Shown: positions 43,790-56,274 of the stretch, in pieces
Position numbering within the stretch: position 1 is the first letter of the stretch
How the letters are laid out: every line of letters begins with the position of its first letter
Assembly (NCBI GenBank): GCA_024500155.1
Contig: CM044859.1
Location: 48,592,003 to 48,656,002 of the forward strand
Direction: 5' to 3'
DNA: 64,000 nucleotides
DNA from: Chenopodium formosanum
Lineage: Eukaryota; Streptophyta; Magnoliopsida; Caryophyllales; Amaranthaceae
The notes under the pieces: generated by a model
Database searches by the model: none
Told to the model about the DNA's origin: nothing
The model's input: the letters and a program-made list of their open reading frames with translations, nothing else
Translations under genes and position numbers: made by a program

Positions 43790-44611
43790 CCCATCTTTAT
43801 GGAAAAACGTTTCTTTCGCCTCACAAAGCAGTTTGGTGTATATTTTTTAATGTTATCAGGAGGGCTAATTAATTCTATCCTCTCCATTAGAAATATCTTT
43901 TAAAATTCAATGCAAATAATTAGTATTACTATAAAAAAATATATGTCATTGATTTTTGTAATTGAAAATATTGTTTTTCTACCTGTAATAAAATTGGAGA
44001 GCCTCGAAAAACTGCTTTTGGATATTTCATTAATTCATCCAAACTAAGCATGGTTTCTCTAACAATTAATGGCATTGGATTCCTCCCTGATTCAATTTGT
44101 TCCATGAAATACACTAAAATTGCTTGACCTTCACGATTATTTCCACTAGTGAGGAGATGTTGGCTAAACATGCAAAGAGAAAAGATCTCCTCCATTAAAC
44201 ATTAAAAGACTTAGAAAATGGTCTACCAATGTAATGGCGTGCAAATTCTTTCAGATTTACTAAAGTTCCATCTACAATATTTGTTAGATCCCTGTCAATA
44301 GGAGTAAAGAAATGCTCAAAATCTTTCTAATAATATTCGCTCATATTCGGAATTACTGCAAGATCCATGGAAGGAAAGCCTAGAATAGCACCAAATTCTT
44401 TTGGTAAAGGACTAATTTCATCATAGCCTAGTCTAAAGCAATGAGTATCTGGATCCCAATATTCTAAGGCAGTATGAATAAAATCTATATCTATGTCTAC
44501 CCCTTTAATACCATAAATACCTCACAGGTGAAAGAAATCAAGCGCTTTTCTCTCCTTAGCAGTCAAAGATCCGCACCACTCACGATTAAAATCACTAAAA
44601 ATTTTAGACAT
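43790..44611 (-). pseudogene. Element A antisense gene 1, exon 1 and start of exon 2
   Basis: Minus strand: ATG 44611-44609, exon 1 to 43983, intron 43982-43897 (donor CAG|GTAGAA, acceptor TTTTAAAAG|ATATTT), exon 2 from 43896, cut by E at 43795/35397. Blocks ALEYWDPDTHCFRLGYDEI and PLPKEFGAILGFPSMDLA match B. A stop follows LDFFHL near 44526. Across E the reading continues from VRRKKRFSIK into RRKWSKVF. Confidence 0.75.
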
Positions 44612-45242
44612 GATTGTTGTAAGATAATTAAAGCTATAACTATTGTTTAGATCTGTTCGAAATATACAAAACTCGGCAGATTTGGGGGCTATTTATGCAC
44701 AAAACTGACACAGTTTGTTTCCTGAAAGGATTTGGAGAAAAAAGTGCAGCGCCAGACAATAAGAATAGCGTATGGCGACGAGGCCTATTGCCTGGCGACA
44801 AAAACCGCTTCTGGCGACATATCTCACCGTTTGGCGAAAAAGAGTCGGCTCGACGTCAGCTTTTCTCGCTATGCAGGTCATGTGTTTTTTTAAATACGAC
44901 TCGGTTTTGTGCATTGACTTTACATTTTTTTTTTCCCTTTCAAACAATTTTCGATTAATTTAAGCTTAACTAATTTTAGGCTTATTTTAGTAAAAGTTTA
45001 ATTTTTTTTTCTTTTGGGGAGAGAAAGTTGGATACCTCCATTAATAATAAAAATGACGGAAATTTTTTCCGCAAAAATTAGCCACAATTTTTTAACTCAC
45101 TCACATGCACATAAAATGAAAAATAAAAGGGCAAAGATAAAATAAGCATAATAAGTTTGTATATACAATGTGTCTAACATAGAAGTCATATAATACAAGC
45201 TAGCAAAACCCAATAAGTCAAATAAAATAAATAAATGTACAA
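44612..45242. other. Spacer between antisense genes of A, with A words
   Basis: A-word cluster at 44748-44860 (GCGCCAGACAA, TATGGCGACGA, GCCTGGCGACAA, TCTGGCGACAT, TTTGGCGAAAA). A TTTTGGGGAGAG block with ACCTCCATTA (45015-45045) matches the repeated block of B. No gene. Confidence 0.6.
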
Positions 45243-47602
45243 CTAGGGTGCCGAAGGACGCAAATGGGGAGGAACTCCTAAAGTGTCAAAGAAAAAAGTA
45301 GATCGTGGAGTATGTCTCTCACTAGCTCCAGAATCGCCGACAGTCGGGATTGACAGAGTAAGGCCAACCCATCCAGGCTCACCTTGATGCTGAATATCCA
45401 ACGGCTGAGGCTGCGGCGGCTGTTGCGACAACGAGCAAACCTTATACGTCCCACCAGCCCCTAAAGGAGTCGATGTCACGCCTCCTTGGCTTGTCGGCCT
45501 AGCTTATGCCCCCTCAGACGAAGAGCATGAATCCCCTGGTCTCTTAGCTGGAGTCGTCTCTAATCGGCCACCCTCACCTCTGGAAGAGGTATGATGACGC
45601 CTTGAGTCGGACCTAGAACTCTCTCTCTCTTAGCCTCAGGTCTCGTCCTAGTGTGCAGAGGAGGAACAGGCTGTCCATGCAAAACTAAATCATGTCAGAT
45701 GCTAAATGAGTAAATAAATCATGAGGTAAGGATAAGAGAAATACCTTTACACTGTCGTCACAGTGACAAGAAGCTCGATCCCTTAATCTAACCAGCTTGT
45801 AATGAAAGGCGTCCAAACCCCTCGCCATCCTCATTACTAGCATGCAAGAGAATTGTCAAGAGAAGAGTTTGTAAAAATCAAAGACATATGTACAAGTAAA
45901 ACGGTAAATAAATAACTCACACAAGTCTGGTGTCGAGGTATCGTCCGCTCAATAAAGTAGTGATCCGAAGGAGGTTGAGGAATCATGTCCTCAACAGGGC
46001 CATACATCCCCTGATAGGTGATGGATATGATTGGAGCAACGAACTCCGCGTGCGCATCCTACAAAATAAACTAAGTAGTTAATACCTACTTGGGGGCTAT
46101 ATAAGAGACAAATGTAGAAGATGAAGAATACCTCCTTTGCTCACTCTAGCAAAGCAGGTTGTGCATCCAAGAGCGGCAGCAATGCCTCTATGTAGCATAG
46201 CTCCGCACGGGCGTGAGTTTGCCAAGGTGTGCCCTCTCGTGACCTACTCGCCAACATCCTCAATCTTGCCTTATCGAACATATGCCAAGGAGGGCGAGCA
46301 GGAACAACAAAGGCCTCCGAGGAGTGTTAAATAGCCACTCTCTCTCCTAAATACACCGCAACATCATATGTCCCCTGAAAGTACCGACGCTGAGTAGTGT
46401 ATTGCGCAGCAAGTGCAAGAATGTTAAAATCGGCCCACGGTCAAAACTATACGGTCGGCTTCTACAAAATGCATATTCATAAGATAAAATCTTACTAAAA
46501 GGTATAAAAAGGCAAATATATGAGGAACATACTTAGAGGAACAACACTCAAACGCGCCTGTTGGTACCGCATCACTGTGACGGCCTCCCCAACCGGCAGC
46601 AATGGGGAGCTCGCAAGGTGAAGGTCTCGCCAATGCAAAAGATGGAAAGTACTCGTAACACCAGAACTATGAAGACAAAACAAATGTCAACAAATGCCAA
46701 AACAGATCTAAAGTTAACTTTAATTAACAAAATAGAGTGTACCTCTGCGACTCTCCAAAATCTAGAAAGCGCGATATCTCCCTCGAAGGAGCTATGCCGA
46801 CTAATAAGTTGCAGATCGACTAAGAAGTCTGCGTAGGCCAAGTTGGCCCAATCATACGACCCGACCATGGGAAGGTTGGGAAGAGCAGGCAGGTAGTACA
46901 CTCGAATACCTCTGTCAGGTAAAAAGGTCCCTGACAACAAGATGCGAGCAAATATGCGCACCCGCTGCTCAGGGGTGGTCGCACTGTCCTAAAAGGCCGC
47001 CGCAAGCGTGGACCGACAAATGCACCTAGAACTAAGTTGCGTGGGATCATCCTTACTGCGAGCCCTAATGGTGATAGGGCTCAACATCTCCAGTACCTCT
47101 GGAGAAAAGACAGAGATCTCACTATCGAATGGAAGCGCGACCGAAGTAAAATCTAATCCCGTGACAAGACTGAAGTCAGTTGGGGTAATAGTCATCCCAC
47201 CCCAACGAAAATGAAAAGTGTTGGTGGTGTCCCAAAAGAGCAACACCAAAGCTCGGACTACGTAGTGGATCAATCCGAAAGAATATATAGCCCGAGTGGC
47301 TCGCAGCAAAGGAGTCAAGCCACAAGACTCCCACAAGAGGCGCAGACCGTTATGGTCGCGGAAACAGGTATCATTCAAAGAGCCTATGCTCGTGTTGCCG
47401 GAACCATGGCTACAAACTCTCCCTTTGTGAATCCCTCGCCGAATGCGCTTCAAAATGTGAAACTCGGGAGCAGAATATAGAGTGCGCTCATCTTAATCTG
47501 GAAACCTCCCTAGGGAAGAAGAAGTCCTATGTCGGCATCAATGGGATCGTCCTCCCGATGAGCCTCCCTAGAACGAGAATTGGAACCTCGTCGTCTAGCC
47601 AT
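45243..47602 (-). pseudogene. Element A antisense gene 2, PMD-like, multi-exon
   Basis: Minus strand from ATG 47602-47600 (MARRRGSNSRSREAHRED). Hallmark FWDTTNTFHFRWGGMTITP followed by SLVTGLDFTSVA near 47230-47140 is a plant mobile-domain signature and matches B. Then PEQRVRIFARILLSGTFLPD, a first exon ending RFWRVAE before GTACAC (near 46738), and an exon with FWCYEYFPSFALARPSP (about 46680). Downstream exons to 45243 are decayed but follow the B order. Stops include TAA near 47497 and one after STLAAAF. Non-functional here; the role is unknown. Confidence 0.65.
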
Positions 47603-47678
47603 GCTATATTATGCAAGATAACATAAAATTAAGGTTCTATAGTATCTAAGGTTTTCCTAGCCGCATGATACTATGTTC

Positions 47679-47731
<53 letters not shown>

Positions 47732-49217
47732 AGAATGTAGTACTAAAACAAAGCATGATTTCAATTCAAGCATTAATAGCAATTTTCAACAATCAAACAA
47801 TTTCTTGCAATACTATGATATGTATTGTGACATATTTGACAAAGATGGATAGCAAACAGACGAGAAACAAGTCACATTGTTCTCACGAACTCAAGGGGTT
47901 TAATAATGGCAATTTGCTAATTTCTTCATCAAATTCAGTAAAACAAGTCTTAAAATGATCTAAAGATAATATATAAACATAATCAAGCAATTTCAAGGCA
48001 TAAAAATCAACAAATGAAGCAAATTAAGTACAATTGAGTTCGATTTTTTTTTTCGAAAACTCGCGCATGAATATGTTCAAATTCAGCAAAAACCGAGATA
48101 AGTTTGAGAAAAACTTACATGGATCAGGAAACTAGATAAAATAAGCTTTGATTTGCAAGAAGTTTGAGCGAATTTGGTGGACAAACGAGCAAAAATGATC
48201 GAATTGAAGTTCTCGAGCGCAAACACGAACAACAGCAACATCCACGGCCAAATGAGGAAGAAGGGGTTTTATTTAAGAAAACAAGACATCAGCGCCAGAC
48301 GTCGTCGCCAAGCGCTGACCTCTATCGCCTGCAACAGTGCAAAATCCTGGTGACGGCGTGTTCCGGCGTGTGCTAGTGTGGCGACATAATGTGTGGCCCC
48401 ATAAATGACAATGTGGACCTTATACAACAATTTCGGGTTCCTCGTTACGCCATTTAGCCCCTATATGAAATTTGATATGATTAAGTAATCGGATCGATTA
48501 CAATCATAGTAGGTGATCGACCTGATAAAATATCGTCTCACTTAGCTTAAAACGCCTAAATATTGGCTCATCACAAGCCCCGATGCAATGGTTCATAAGC
48601 AGCAAAATGCGCCAACATACTGGAACCGCGGTAATTTCAGCAAATATCACAGTAGTAAAGTTCAAGCGAGCTTTGAGGAACACCAAGCGTTGGTCTTTGG
48701 TAATTTTCTTCGGAATATTATCACAACTGAAGATGGCTTCAAGCGGAGTTATCATCGACGACGTTCCCTAGGATGTGAAAGATTTTCAGATAACTGAGGA
48801 TGGCTTCAAGCAGATTTATCTTCGACGGCCTTCCCTAGGATGTAAAAGGTTATCAGAAAATAGGAGGTGGCTTCAAGCGGAGTTATCTTCAATCGTGTTC
48901 CCTAGGTTGTGGAAGATGGTCATAAAAAAACGAAAATTAAAGGCAGCTGCAAGCGTAGAAATATTCAAGCGGTATCCTCTTTCTTGAGGAAGGTCGTCAA
49001 CAAAAATCGGTTAATCTAGAGACGTGTGCTCGATGGTGCAAGATACGCGTTTCTTAACTCATTTATCTGTTTAACTAACGCTAGTTTACAGCAATCGGCG
49101 TTACAAGAATGATTTGGGATCACAAAACGTTCTAAATCATTCTCCGTCCCTATCACTACTTTGACTTTTATTTTCAAAACTTTGCGTTTCTCCAAAAAAA
49201 GTCAAAGTGAAGGCTTC
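47603..49217. other. Element A 3' spacer, tandem repeat and PPT
   Basis: No gene. A 48-A run at 47681-47728. A-word cluster at 48290-48388 (GCGCCAGACG, GTCGCCAAGCG, TATCGCCTGC, GTGGCGACAT). A 67-bp tandem repeat with starts near 48732, 48799 and 48866 (GATGGCTTCAAGC, then TTCCCTAGGATGT), decaying by 48960. PPT GTCAAAGTGAAGGCTTC at 49201-49217. Confidence 0.7.
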
Positions 49218-51090
49218 TGTAGACACTGAAATGTGTTTCCCCAAAACCAAACCAAGTGATGAATACCTTTCACGTCATTTGATTATCGAACGAAGTGAAA
49301 GTGTGAAAAATCTAGTGATGAGGATGTTTTTATTAAAATATTCTCTTTCTGTTTTCAAAAATATGTCTTCTCTTACCCTATTTATGAAAAATATCTAGTC
49401 CATTTAAGTTTGGTCCATGATAAGGGTCCAATAATAGTGTAGTTGGATTGGAATTAAAATGAACTTTCCAACAATATATTATAAGCCCAATTCCGATAAA
49501 TAATGAGGAAGTTATGGATTAAATTAAATTAGGCCCATTGATTTTAAATGTGGCCCAATGATTTAGAGGAGGGCCTATTAATTATTATTCCTAAATTAAT
49601 TAGGATTGGTTTTAATCTTCTAGAAATATCTAGAAGGTTTTTTTTTTTTTTTAATTAATTCTAATAAGATAAGGATTGTTAATTATATTTTTAAAAGATG
49701 TTTTGTTTTGAATGAAATATATTATTTGTCACAAACATGATTTTAAATTTGCTTAGACGCGGAATCACCTGTTAACCGGTTTAAAAGATGATTCCGGGTA
49801 CGAAAGCGCGTTGTACTTTTGAATCAACGCGAGACGACAGAGCTGTTACCTGACGATGACAGCTGTTGCCTGGTGTTCACAGCTGTCGCCTGGCGCTACT
49901 CTTGTCGTCTGGCGCTGACTCCTATCATTGGCGATAGGAGTTATTTTATTCCAAATATTATTTTCTTTGATCTCGTCTTATTTTTTCTATAAATAGAGGT
50001 CGTATTTCCCCATTTTTATTCATTCACAACCATCATCTCTCTCTATTCTCTCTCTAAAAGCTAGAAGCTTTATCCGTCTCTATTCTTTTTCTAAATCTCC
50101 CCTCTCTCAAAATTCCTCACTCATTATATCTAGACACCTATCTAAGTTCAAACTTGCCTTTGCCCTACACGTGAAAGATTTGGTATTTCTGAGGGTTTGG
50201 TCCCAAATCTCTATTTCAATTATTTAATTTAATTGATTTAATTTAGTATTTTTCCTTGAAGTTACTAACGTATGTATTTTGTTATTAGAAAGAGGTACGA
50301 GGCATCCAAGTAAGTACTTTAATTGTTTTACTGATCTTTTGATATAGAAATCATGCTTAGATTATTTTGTTAATTCCTAGTATCATGTGAGGATGTTATA
50401 TTGCTTCCTAGTATCATGTTTAGGGTAATAACTAAAATTTCTAATATCATGTATGTTTTTATGATGCTGCCTATTTCTTTCCTAATATCATGTAAGTGTC
50501 ATGTTAGGGCTAATTGATCTTTAATGTTTACTGACATGTTAGGGATTGTTAATTAATCTTGTTAGTACCATGCCTAGGATCTTGCTAATATTAACATTAT
50601 GTTTCATTGTTAACATGATTATTATGATGATGATTGTTATTAAGTTGCTTTATATAAATTATTTTCATTGCTTGATCACGCCTTTTATGGATGTTTAAAG
50701 GGAATTAATACTTTTAATCTCGCTTAATAAGATAATTAATAATCTTGTTGTTAACAGGTTTATGGTAAACCTATTGGTTGCATGTTAGTCTGCAAGCGCA
50801 CATGAATTCGATAAGAATAAAGTAGAGGCTAGTTTTAGGGCAAGTTCATTCTCTTTTAGGTTGGATTTGTACCTTCATCCCCGAACTTCTAGTCATGGTT
50901 CCAGACCTATTGAAGTTAGCGATGTCCAGGATCGTTAAGGGGTGTAACCTTCACCCTGTGAACAGTTTACAAGTTCCTAAAACTTGTTGGCGACTCTTTT
51001 ACTCTAGCTTCCTTCCATTTGGACGCCACCATGCTTTAGTGTATGATCACAGTGGGGATCAAATGTGGAATGTCTGAAATATTCCCTACA
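49218..51090 (+). repeat. Element A 3' LTR
   Basis: 1873 bp, TGTAGACACT to TCCCTACA. A-word cluster at 49830-49940 (TACCTGACGATG, TTGCCTGGTGTT, TGTCGCCTGGCGCT, GTCGTCTGGCGCTG). TATAAATA at 49988-49995. Related in layout to the B LTR but strongly diverged. Homology to G(-) starts at 51091, which fixes the end. Confidence 0.88.
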
Positions 51091-53775
51091 ATGGGTAATC
51101 TTCTCCTTCCCTAATAAAGTGTTCATTAAGGGTTTGATTGTAAAATAGGAGTTAAGTGATTATCCCTTTCTTATGTTGTCTCTACGTGCCTTAATTTAGC
51201 ATCGTGAGATTCTAGTTCGTCTTTGGTTAATTTGTATCCCAATCTAAAAGAGAAACTTTTCTTTGGGATAGAAAGTAAAAGAGATTTCTTCATTCTTGTT
51301 CCCAAAAGCATCTCCCGAAATAAACTACTCTTAAATAAGATGTTGTTACTATTGGGGTGGAGTATGGATCAAGATTGAATGGTTCTTCAAGGATTTTCTC
51401 TATTTCTAGTGAGAAAATTGCCTCCGCGGCAATTCCCCACATGTCCTCTTCATCATTATCATGGTTTATTTCTAAAAGTGATTGATCATTTATTGCTATT
51501 TTGAGAGGATAAGCATGTATAGTTATAGGAAGACCTTGATAGTTCAACCTAATCATTTGATCATGTGAGGATGGTATTCCCCCAAGCTCATGTATCTAAG
51601 AACGTCCAAGAAGATGATTGAATTTAGGTTTAATGTCCATGACAAGAAATTCAACCATCTTTTGAATTAGGCCTATGGTAATTGGTAGCTTAACAGTTCT
51701 ACACACTGATCTCCTCGAGTTGTCATATTCCCTAATGATTTGTGTTATTGATTGGAAATCTTTTTCTGGATTATGGCCTAAGTATTTTGTAGTTCGTAAT
51801 GGCACACATTTACAGCTGACCCATTGTCTACAAAATTAAGAGGGATGTTGTATCCCTTGCACCCCGCAGTTAAGTATGATGTGTTGTTGTGAGTAGTGTA
51901 TTTTGAAGGCAAATTATCACTAGTAAATATGATTGATTTATCGGATTTCTTGCTAGTAAGCAAGCTAAAGAGATCATGGGGAGTTGTATCTGTACTTACT
52001 AACAAAGCCATTAGAGCATTCATAAGAGAATTCCTATGTTCTTTAGAAGTATTTAGGAGTTCCCATATTCTAACATTCGCCTTGGATTGCCAAAGATTTA
52101 TGACTAATGGATCTTCCACATCAAGTGGAGGTGGTGTTAAGTTTTTAACTTGACCTATAATTTGATTTTGAGTGGTCAAAGATCCATTTGGTGGTGCTTG
52201 ATAAACTCGCCCATAATGAGTTAGATGATCTATCTCAATCGGGTTAGTTGTAGGACACATGAACCATCTTTCTTCTAGAGGCTTTGAGTGTGCCTCCATT
52301 TCAAGATGCTCCATGAGTTGTGCTTGATGCCATTGTTCATCCAAGGAGAGATTTGATAAGTCTTATGATTTCCCCAAGAAATGATCCTAATCAAGCGCCC
52401 CATTTGTCTTATTTTGTAGACAAGGTGGAGGTGGAACGTCGACGTACTTAGAGACATAAAAGTCTTGGAAGTCGTCATCCCATAAGCTAAACACTTCATT
52501 AGTTTCCCCTATGATTGTTGTGGTTAGAGGTTTTCTTATGGGTGTGATATAGTTCAAAGGATTGAACGTATCACTTCCCATATGATCCTCATCAATGTGA
52601 AATATCCGTAATGGGGATACATTGTTGTTGGGTTTAGGCGTGGGAATTTTCCCATCGTGTACTAGATCTTGTATCTTGTGCTTTAATATATAGCAATGTT
52701 CAGTATCATGCCCCATGCCAGCATGACAAGTACAATAGGCATTGCCATCCCATTGAGCGTATCTTCTTTCAGGCGGAGTGGGTGGCGCTAGCCCTGTTGG
52801 TGCAAGCAAATCTTTTTAACTTAATTCTTCTAACAACTCTTTGTAACTCACAGGAAATTGTGTAAATATTCTTTCTTTTGTCCATCTTCTTCGAGGATCA
52901 TTACTGTGATATTAGTTTGCACTATTATATTGTGTGGAAGTCGCAAATATATCAATAGAGGATGAAGTGTTGTCATTCCTCTTCTTGTAGTTATTCTTAG
53001 GTTGATGATGATGAGGCTTATTTGAATTTTGTTTAGCAAGATCATCTTCAATCCTTGTAGCCACGGAATAAACCTTTTGAAAAGTGCCAAATCCAAGGTA
53101 GCGTAGATGTTTGTTGTACTTTTCATGACAATTGTCAATGAACTTTTGTACTAACTTGAGGTCATGTGGCCATTAGGCAAGGTGGGCCGCCTTTTCTCTC
53201 CATCTACAATAGAAAGCAAGGAAACCTTCATCGTCGTCTTGCTTAAGCATCTCGAGTTCACGTAAAGTCGATTTGAACTCTACATTACTCTCATATTGGG
53301 TGATGAAATCCAAAACTACATCTTCCCATGTTGTCTTGAATTTCACATTTAGCCCATAGTACCACTCTCTTGCGGCTAGGTCTAGAGATAAAGGGAAAGT
53401 TAAAGCGTAAAGCTTAGGATCAACTCTCTTTAATGCCATGCTTCCTGTAAAATACATTAAATGATTTTTTGGATTATTGGTCACCTTAAATATTGGCAAG
53501 TCCGTAGCTAGGAACGTTTCTAGTAAAGAATGTCCTGTCGGAGGAGCAAACTTTTCTGCGTCGAAGTACTTGTTTCCCATCGTAGAACGCAGGAAAAGCT
53601 TCTCCAACGACTTTTCTTTGATGGACAATTGTTCCATCTTTTGTTATAAGGATAAAGTTTCGGCATTTTTCTTTTTAGCCTTCTCAAGTTTCTTAATTCT
53701 TCTCTCCTCGGCTTCTTGAGCTTTTTGTTCTTACAAATGAGCAATCTTTTCTTGAAGTTCCTCTGTGGTTAACAT
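51091..53775 (-). pseudogene. G(-) gag-protease region
   Basis: Minus strand: ATG 53775-53773 (MLTTEELQEKIAHL). Coiled-coil start; capsid-like LPIFKVTNNPKNHLMYFTGS, FPLSLDLAAREWYYGL and GFLAFYCRWREKAAHLA; zinc-knuckle-like CTCHAGMGHDTEHC near 52730-52690; protease NFVDNGSAVNVC near 51840-51805 keeps its Asp; distal FNHLLGRS. Many stops and shifts are present (for example after HLA near 53173 and inside the protease near 51790). After the protease, LDPYSTPIV and further decayed blocks reach 51091, next to A's LTR. Confidence 0.85.
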
Positions 53776-54795
53776 TGTTATTGGACTAGAATTAGTTGTT
53801 GAAGGAAGGTGGTTTGAAAGGAGTGGATTGTTTGATGGTAAATGTAGAATGCGAGCACCCGAGAATCTTCATTCCAAAGCTTGGAAACCGGCCCTAAAAG
53901 AAGTACGAAAGGATAAGTAAATCGATACGCTTGTTTAGAGACGAAAGAAGATGAAAGGAAGAAAAACGCAAGATGTATTTAAATGGATAACACCACCATT
54001 AAATAATTCTTTGATAAAGATATTGTTTGAACGAATCAATTTGTTTTTCGAAATATTAAAAAGGTTCGTAACAATAGGCGCATGTAAGTAACCAGATTGC
54101 ACGCGGAAGGTGTGCGCAGCCCTGGCTCTTGTGCTGGATGTGGTCGCGCAACCTGCTCGTGCAATTTTTTTAGTTCGAGTAGTTTTTTTTGTTTTGTATT
54201 TCATTTTTTCTCGATTTTTATATGTTTTTTTGTTATCCCTCGAATACGACTAAAAATGACGAATGGACAACTTTGTAATTGGGAACCTAATCCAAAATAA
54301 AAGAAAGAACAAGGCTATCCTAAACACGTCACTCATAGTCATGTAATCACATAAGCATACAATAAGCCAAGGTTCACACAATGCTTTTCTAAGGTCGTAA
54401 GCCTGGGTGTTCAAAGGTACCATATCTTAAGGAACGATGCATATATCAAACACTCAACGTTTTGACTCATGACATGGCCATTCCAACATTATGTTGGCGA
54501 TATGGGTGGGATGATTGTTATTGATTTCGGGATAGAATTATAGTGTTGGAAACCCCTAGTCAATGAGTGAATTCCCAAAGGTTATAGTGTGCTATGATTA
54601 TGGACGATGCAATGTTGTTTGTCTGGTTTTTAATTTTGTGAAAAAGGAAGGTATTCTGCTTTCAAGTCTCGCACTCTATCTTGAGATTATCCAAGTTAAG
54701 TCTCTTTACAACCCATAGGCAACCAAGTGTTGGAAACCTTGGTCCATAACTAAAAATTAATCTTGTAACCTCTAAGTCCCCAGTGGATTCGCTAC
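53776..54795 (-). other. G(-) leader and PBS
   Basis: Non-coding leader with a G-word cluster at 54093-54162 (TGCACGCGG, TGTGCGCAG, GTCGCGCAACC) in the same slot as in G(+) (56911-57012). PBS at 54777-54794. No gene seen. Confidence 0.6.
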
Positions 54796-54806
54796 TGTAA
54801 GGAGGG

Positions 54807-56273
54807 TGTAGACATCTACTTTTGGCCTCCTGTCCCGACAGGAAGTGCAATGACCACTTCGTGTTAGATCAAAGTGAAGAATACTTATGGATGACTGGTT
54901 AAGCCACAAAACACAAAAGACTAGCCCAAATAAAAAATAAAAGACAAAATAAAGGTCCAATTAACTAAACCCGATCATAATTAGGCTGAAGCCCGTGCTT
55001 AAAACCTAATAATGACGGATTTAGGAGCGCCTAGGTTAAATCTTAGTGCTGCCGCAGAAAAAGCCGCGCGCATCTCAAACACTCGCGCTGGGCTACCGCG
55101 CACAACTAATTCAGTTGCGCGCGACACCCAGCGCAACCTCCAGAGTTGCGCTACGGAAGATTCAGAATTATACGGAAAATATAAAATTGAATCTTACCAT
55201 AAAGCCGCACGCAAGACAATTAGTTGCGCTGCCCATAGCAGCGCAACCCAATCACTTGCGCTGGGATGCCGCGCGCAACTCATCCTATTGCGCGCGACAC
55301 CTGCTGCGGCAGAATGCTCGAAACCCTAAACCTAATCATTCCCTATAAATACGATCTTAGAACGAGGCTTAAACAGACAGAAAATAACCTAAAACTCTAG
55401 CGAAATACTTGTGAACTTGAGGAACCTAGCCCCTCTTCTCCTAAACACTCACCCTTTTGATACTTTGTTACTACGGTGGAGGTTCCCCAACAAGAAGGAG
55501 TCCATAAGTGTTCTAAACGGAGATCTAGCAAAGAGAAGTGGTAAATTCCCGAGCACTTAGTTAAATCACATTTATTATCTTGTTTAAAAGAACCTTAATT
55601 AATTAATTAGTGTTGTTTGATCACCTTTAAAATAATTTAATAATAAATTGCACATAGTATCTTGCGTTAAATAATGATTAGAATTGAATTAAATAATTGT
55701 TGATTGATCACTTAAGCCAAGACGAATATTGTTTATTTTCTTGTCCTTTTAAGGAATTTGATTAACTAAGAATAACGACATTATGATGAAATTCCTACCT
55801 GAATTAATGCTTGTAAATAAAATAAACTAACATAGTTTTAGGTATCGCGTTGCATATATTGTTTGGTGATGAAATTGTAAAAAAGAAAGAGCTAGTAGAG
55901 GCAGCACTAGGGCTAGGATAACGATTCCCCTCTAAAAGGAACGTTATGTTAGTACCCTCGCTCCAAAACTCATTTCTGGTTTATAGACCAACTTGGGCAT
56001 GGGTAAACTTATGATTTGTGCTAATTATTCCATGTACTCCACATGGAAGAAAGGCATGAACGAGGTTTATGAGTTTTTCCTAAAACTCATTGGCGACTCC
56101 CTACTTGTTTCTTACAAAAAAGCGTAATGATAGAATCAATTCTAAATCAAGGTCCCCCAAACAGTAAGGAATTCAAATCCTACTACACTCTAACAAGTGT
56201 AAAGTCCAAGGCTTTTAAGTGGCCATGGGCATTTAAGGAGAGTATCCCTTACGATGGGAGCACCCTCCTTACA
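54807..56273 (+). repeat. Element G(+) 5' LTR
   Basis: 1467 bp, TGTAGACATC to CCCTCCTTACA. G-word cluster at 55054-55315 (GCCGCGCGCA, GTTGCGCGCGAC, GCGCAACC, TTGCGCTGGG). TATAAATA at 55344-55351, 28 bp later. Confidence 0.88.
55054..55315. promoter_or_regulatory. G-word cluster before TATA
   Basis: Repeated TTGCGC/GCGCAAC, CCGCGCGCAAC and GCGCTGGG words, CG-rich in an AT-rich context. It occupies the same place relative to TATA as the B, A, C and E clusters but uses another sequence. Confidence 0.7.
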
Positions 56274-56274
56274 G

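Larger units (their letters stand above)
349..51090 (+). mobile_element. Element A: old Tat-like Ty3/gypsy retrotransposon, split by nested insertions
   Basis: Pieces of one element can be read across the insertions: RT to aRNase H (349-2009), aRNase H to integrase (31526-32855), integrase C-terminus (33910-34190), an antisense mobile-domain-like gene (35397-34704 joined to 44611-43795), a second antisense gene (47602-45243), a tandem repeat, a PPT and the 3' LTR (49218-51090). The 5' LTR, gag and protease lie left of the window. Each break is explained by an insertion with a target duplication: B (CTTGG), the MITE (9 bp, one mismatch) and E (CCCAT). A itself sits in G(-), because G(-) homology starts at 51091. 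Confidence 0.85.
51091..54806 (-). mobile_element. Element G(-): Tat-like gypsy element, minus strand, truncated by A
   Basis: Internal region 54795 down to 51091, with PBS-like TAGCGAATCCACTGGGGA (minus strand, 54794-54777) and an 11-bp LTR remnant (54806-54796, CCCTCCTTACA on the minus strand). It carries gag, protease and the start of the RT linker. The part with RT onward is left of element A and outside the window. The family is the same as G(+). Confidence 0.88.

Noticed and set aside
47681..47728. Poly(A) tail of a LINE or SINE
   Set aside because: No LINE or SINE body or target duplication is seen beside it. The flanks match element B's spacer (CCGCATGATACTATGTT), so it is more likely a slippage run.
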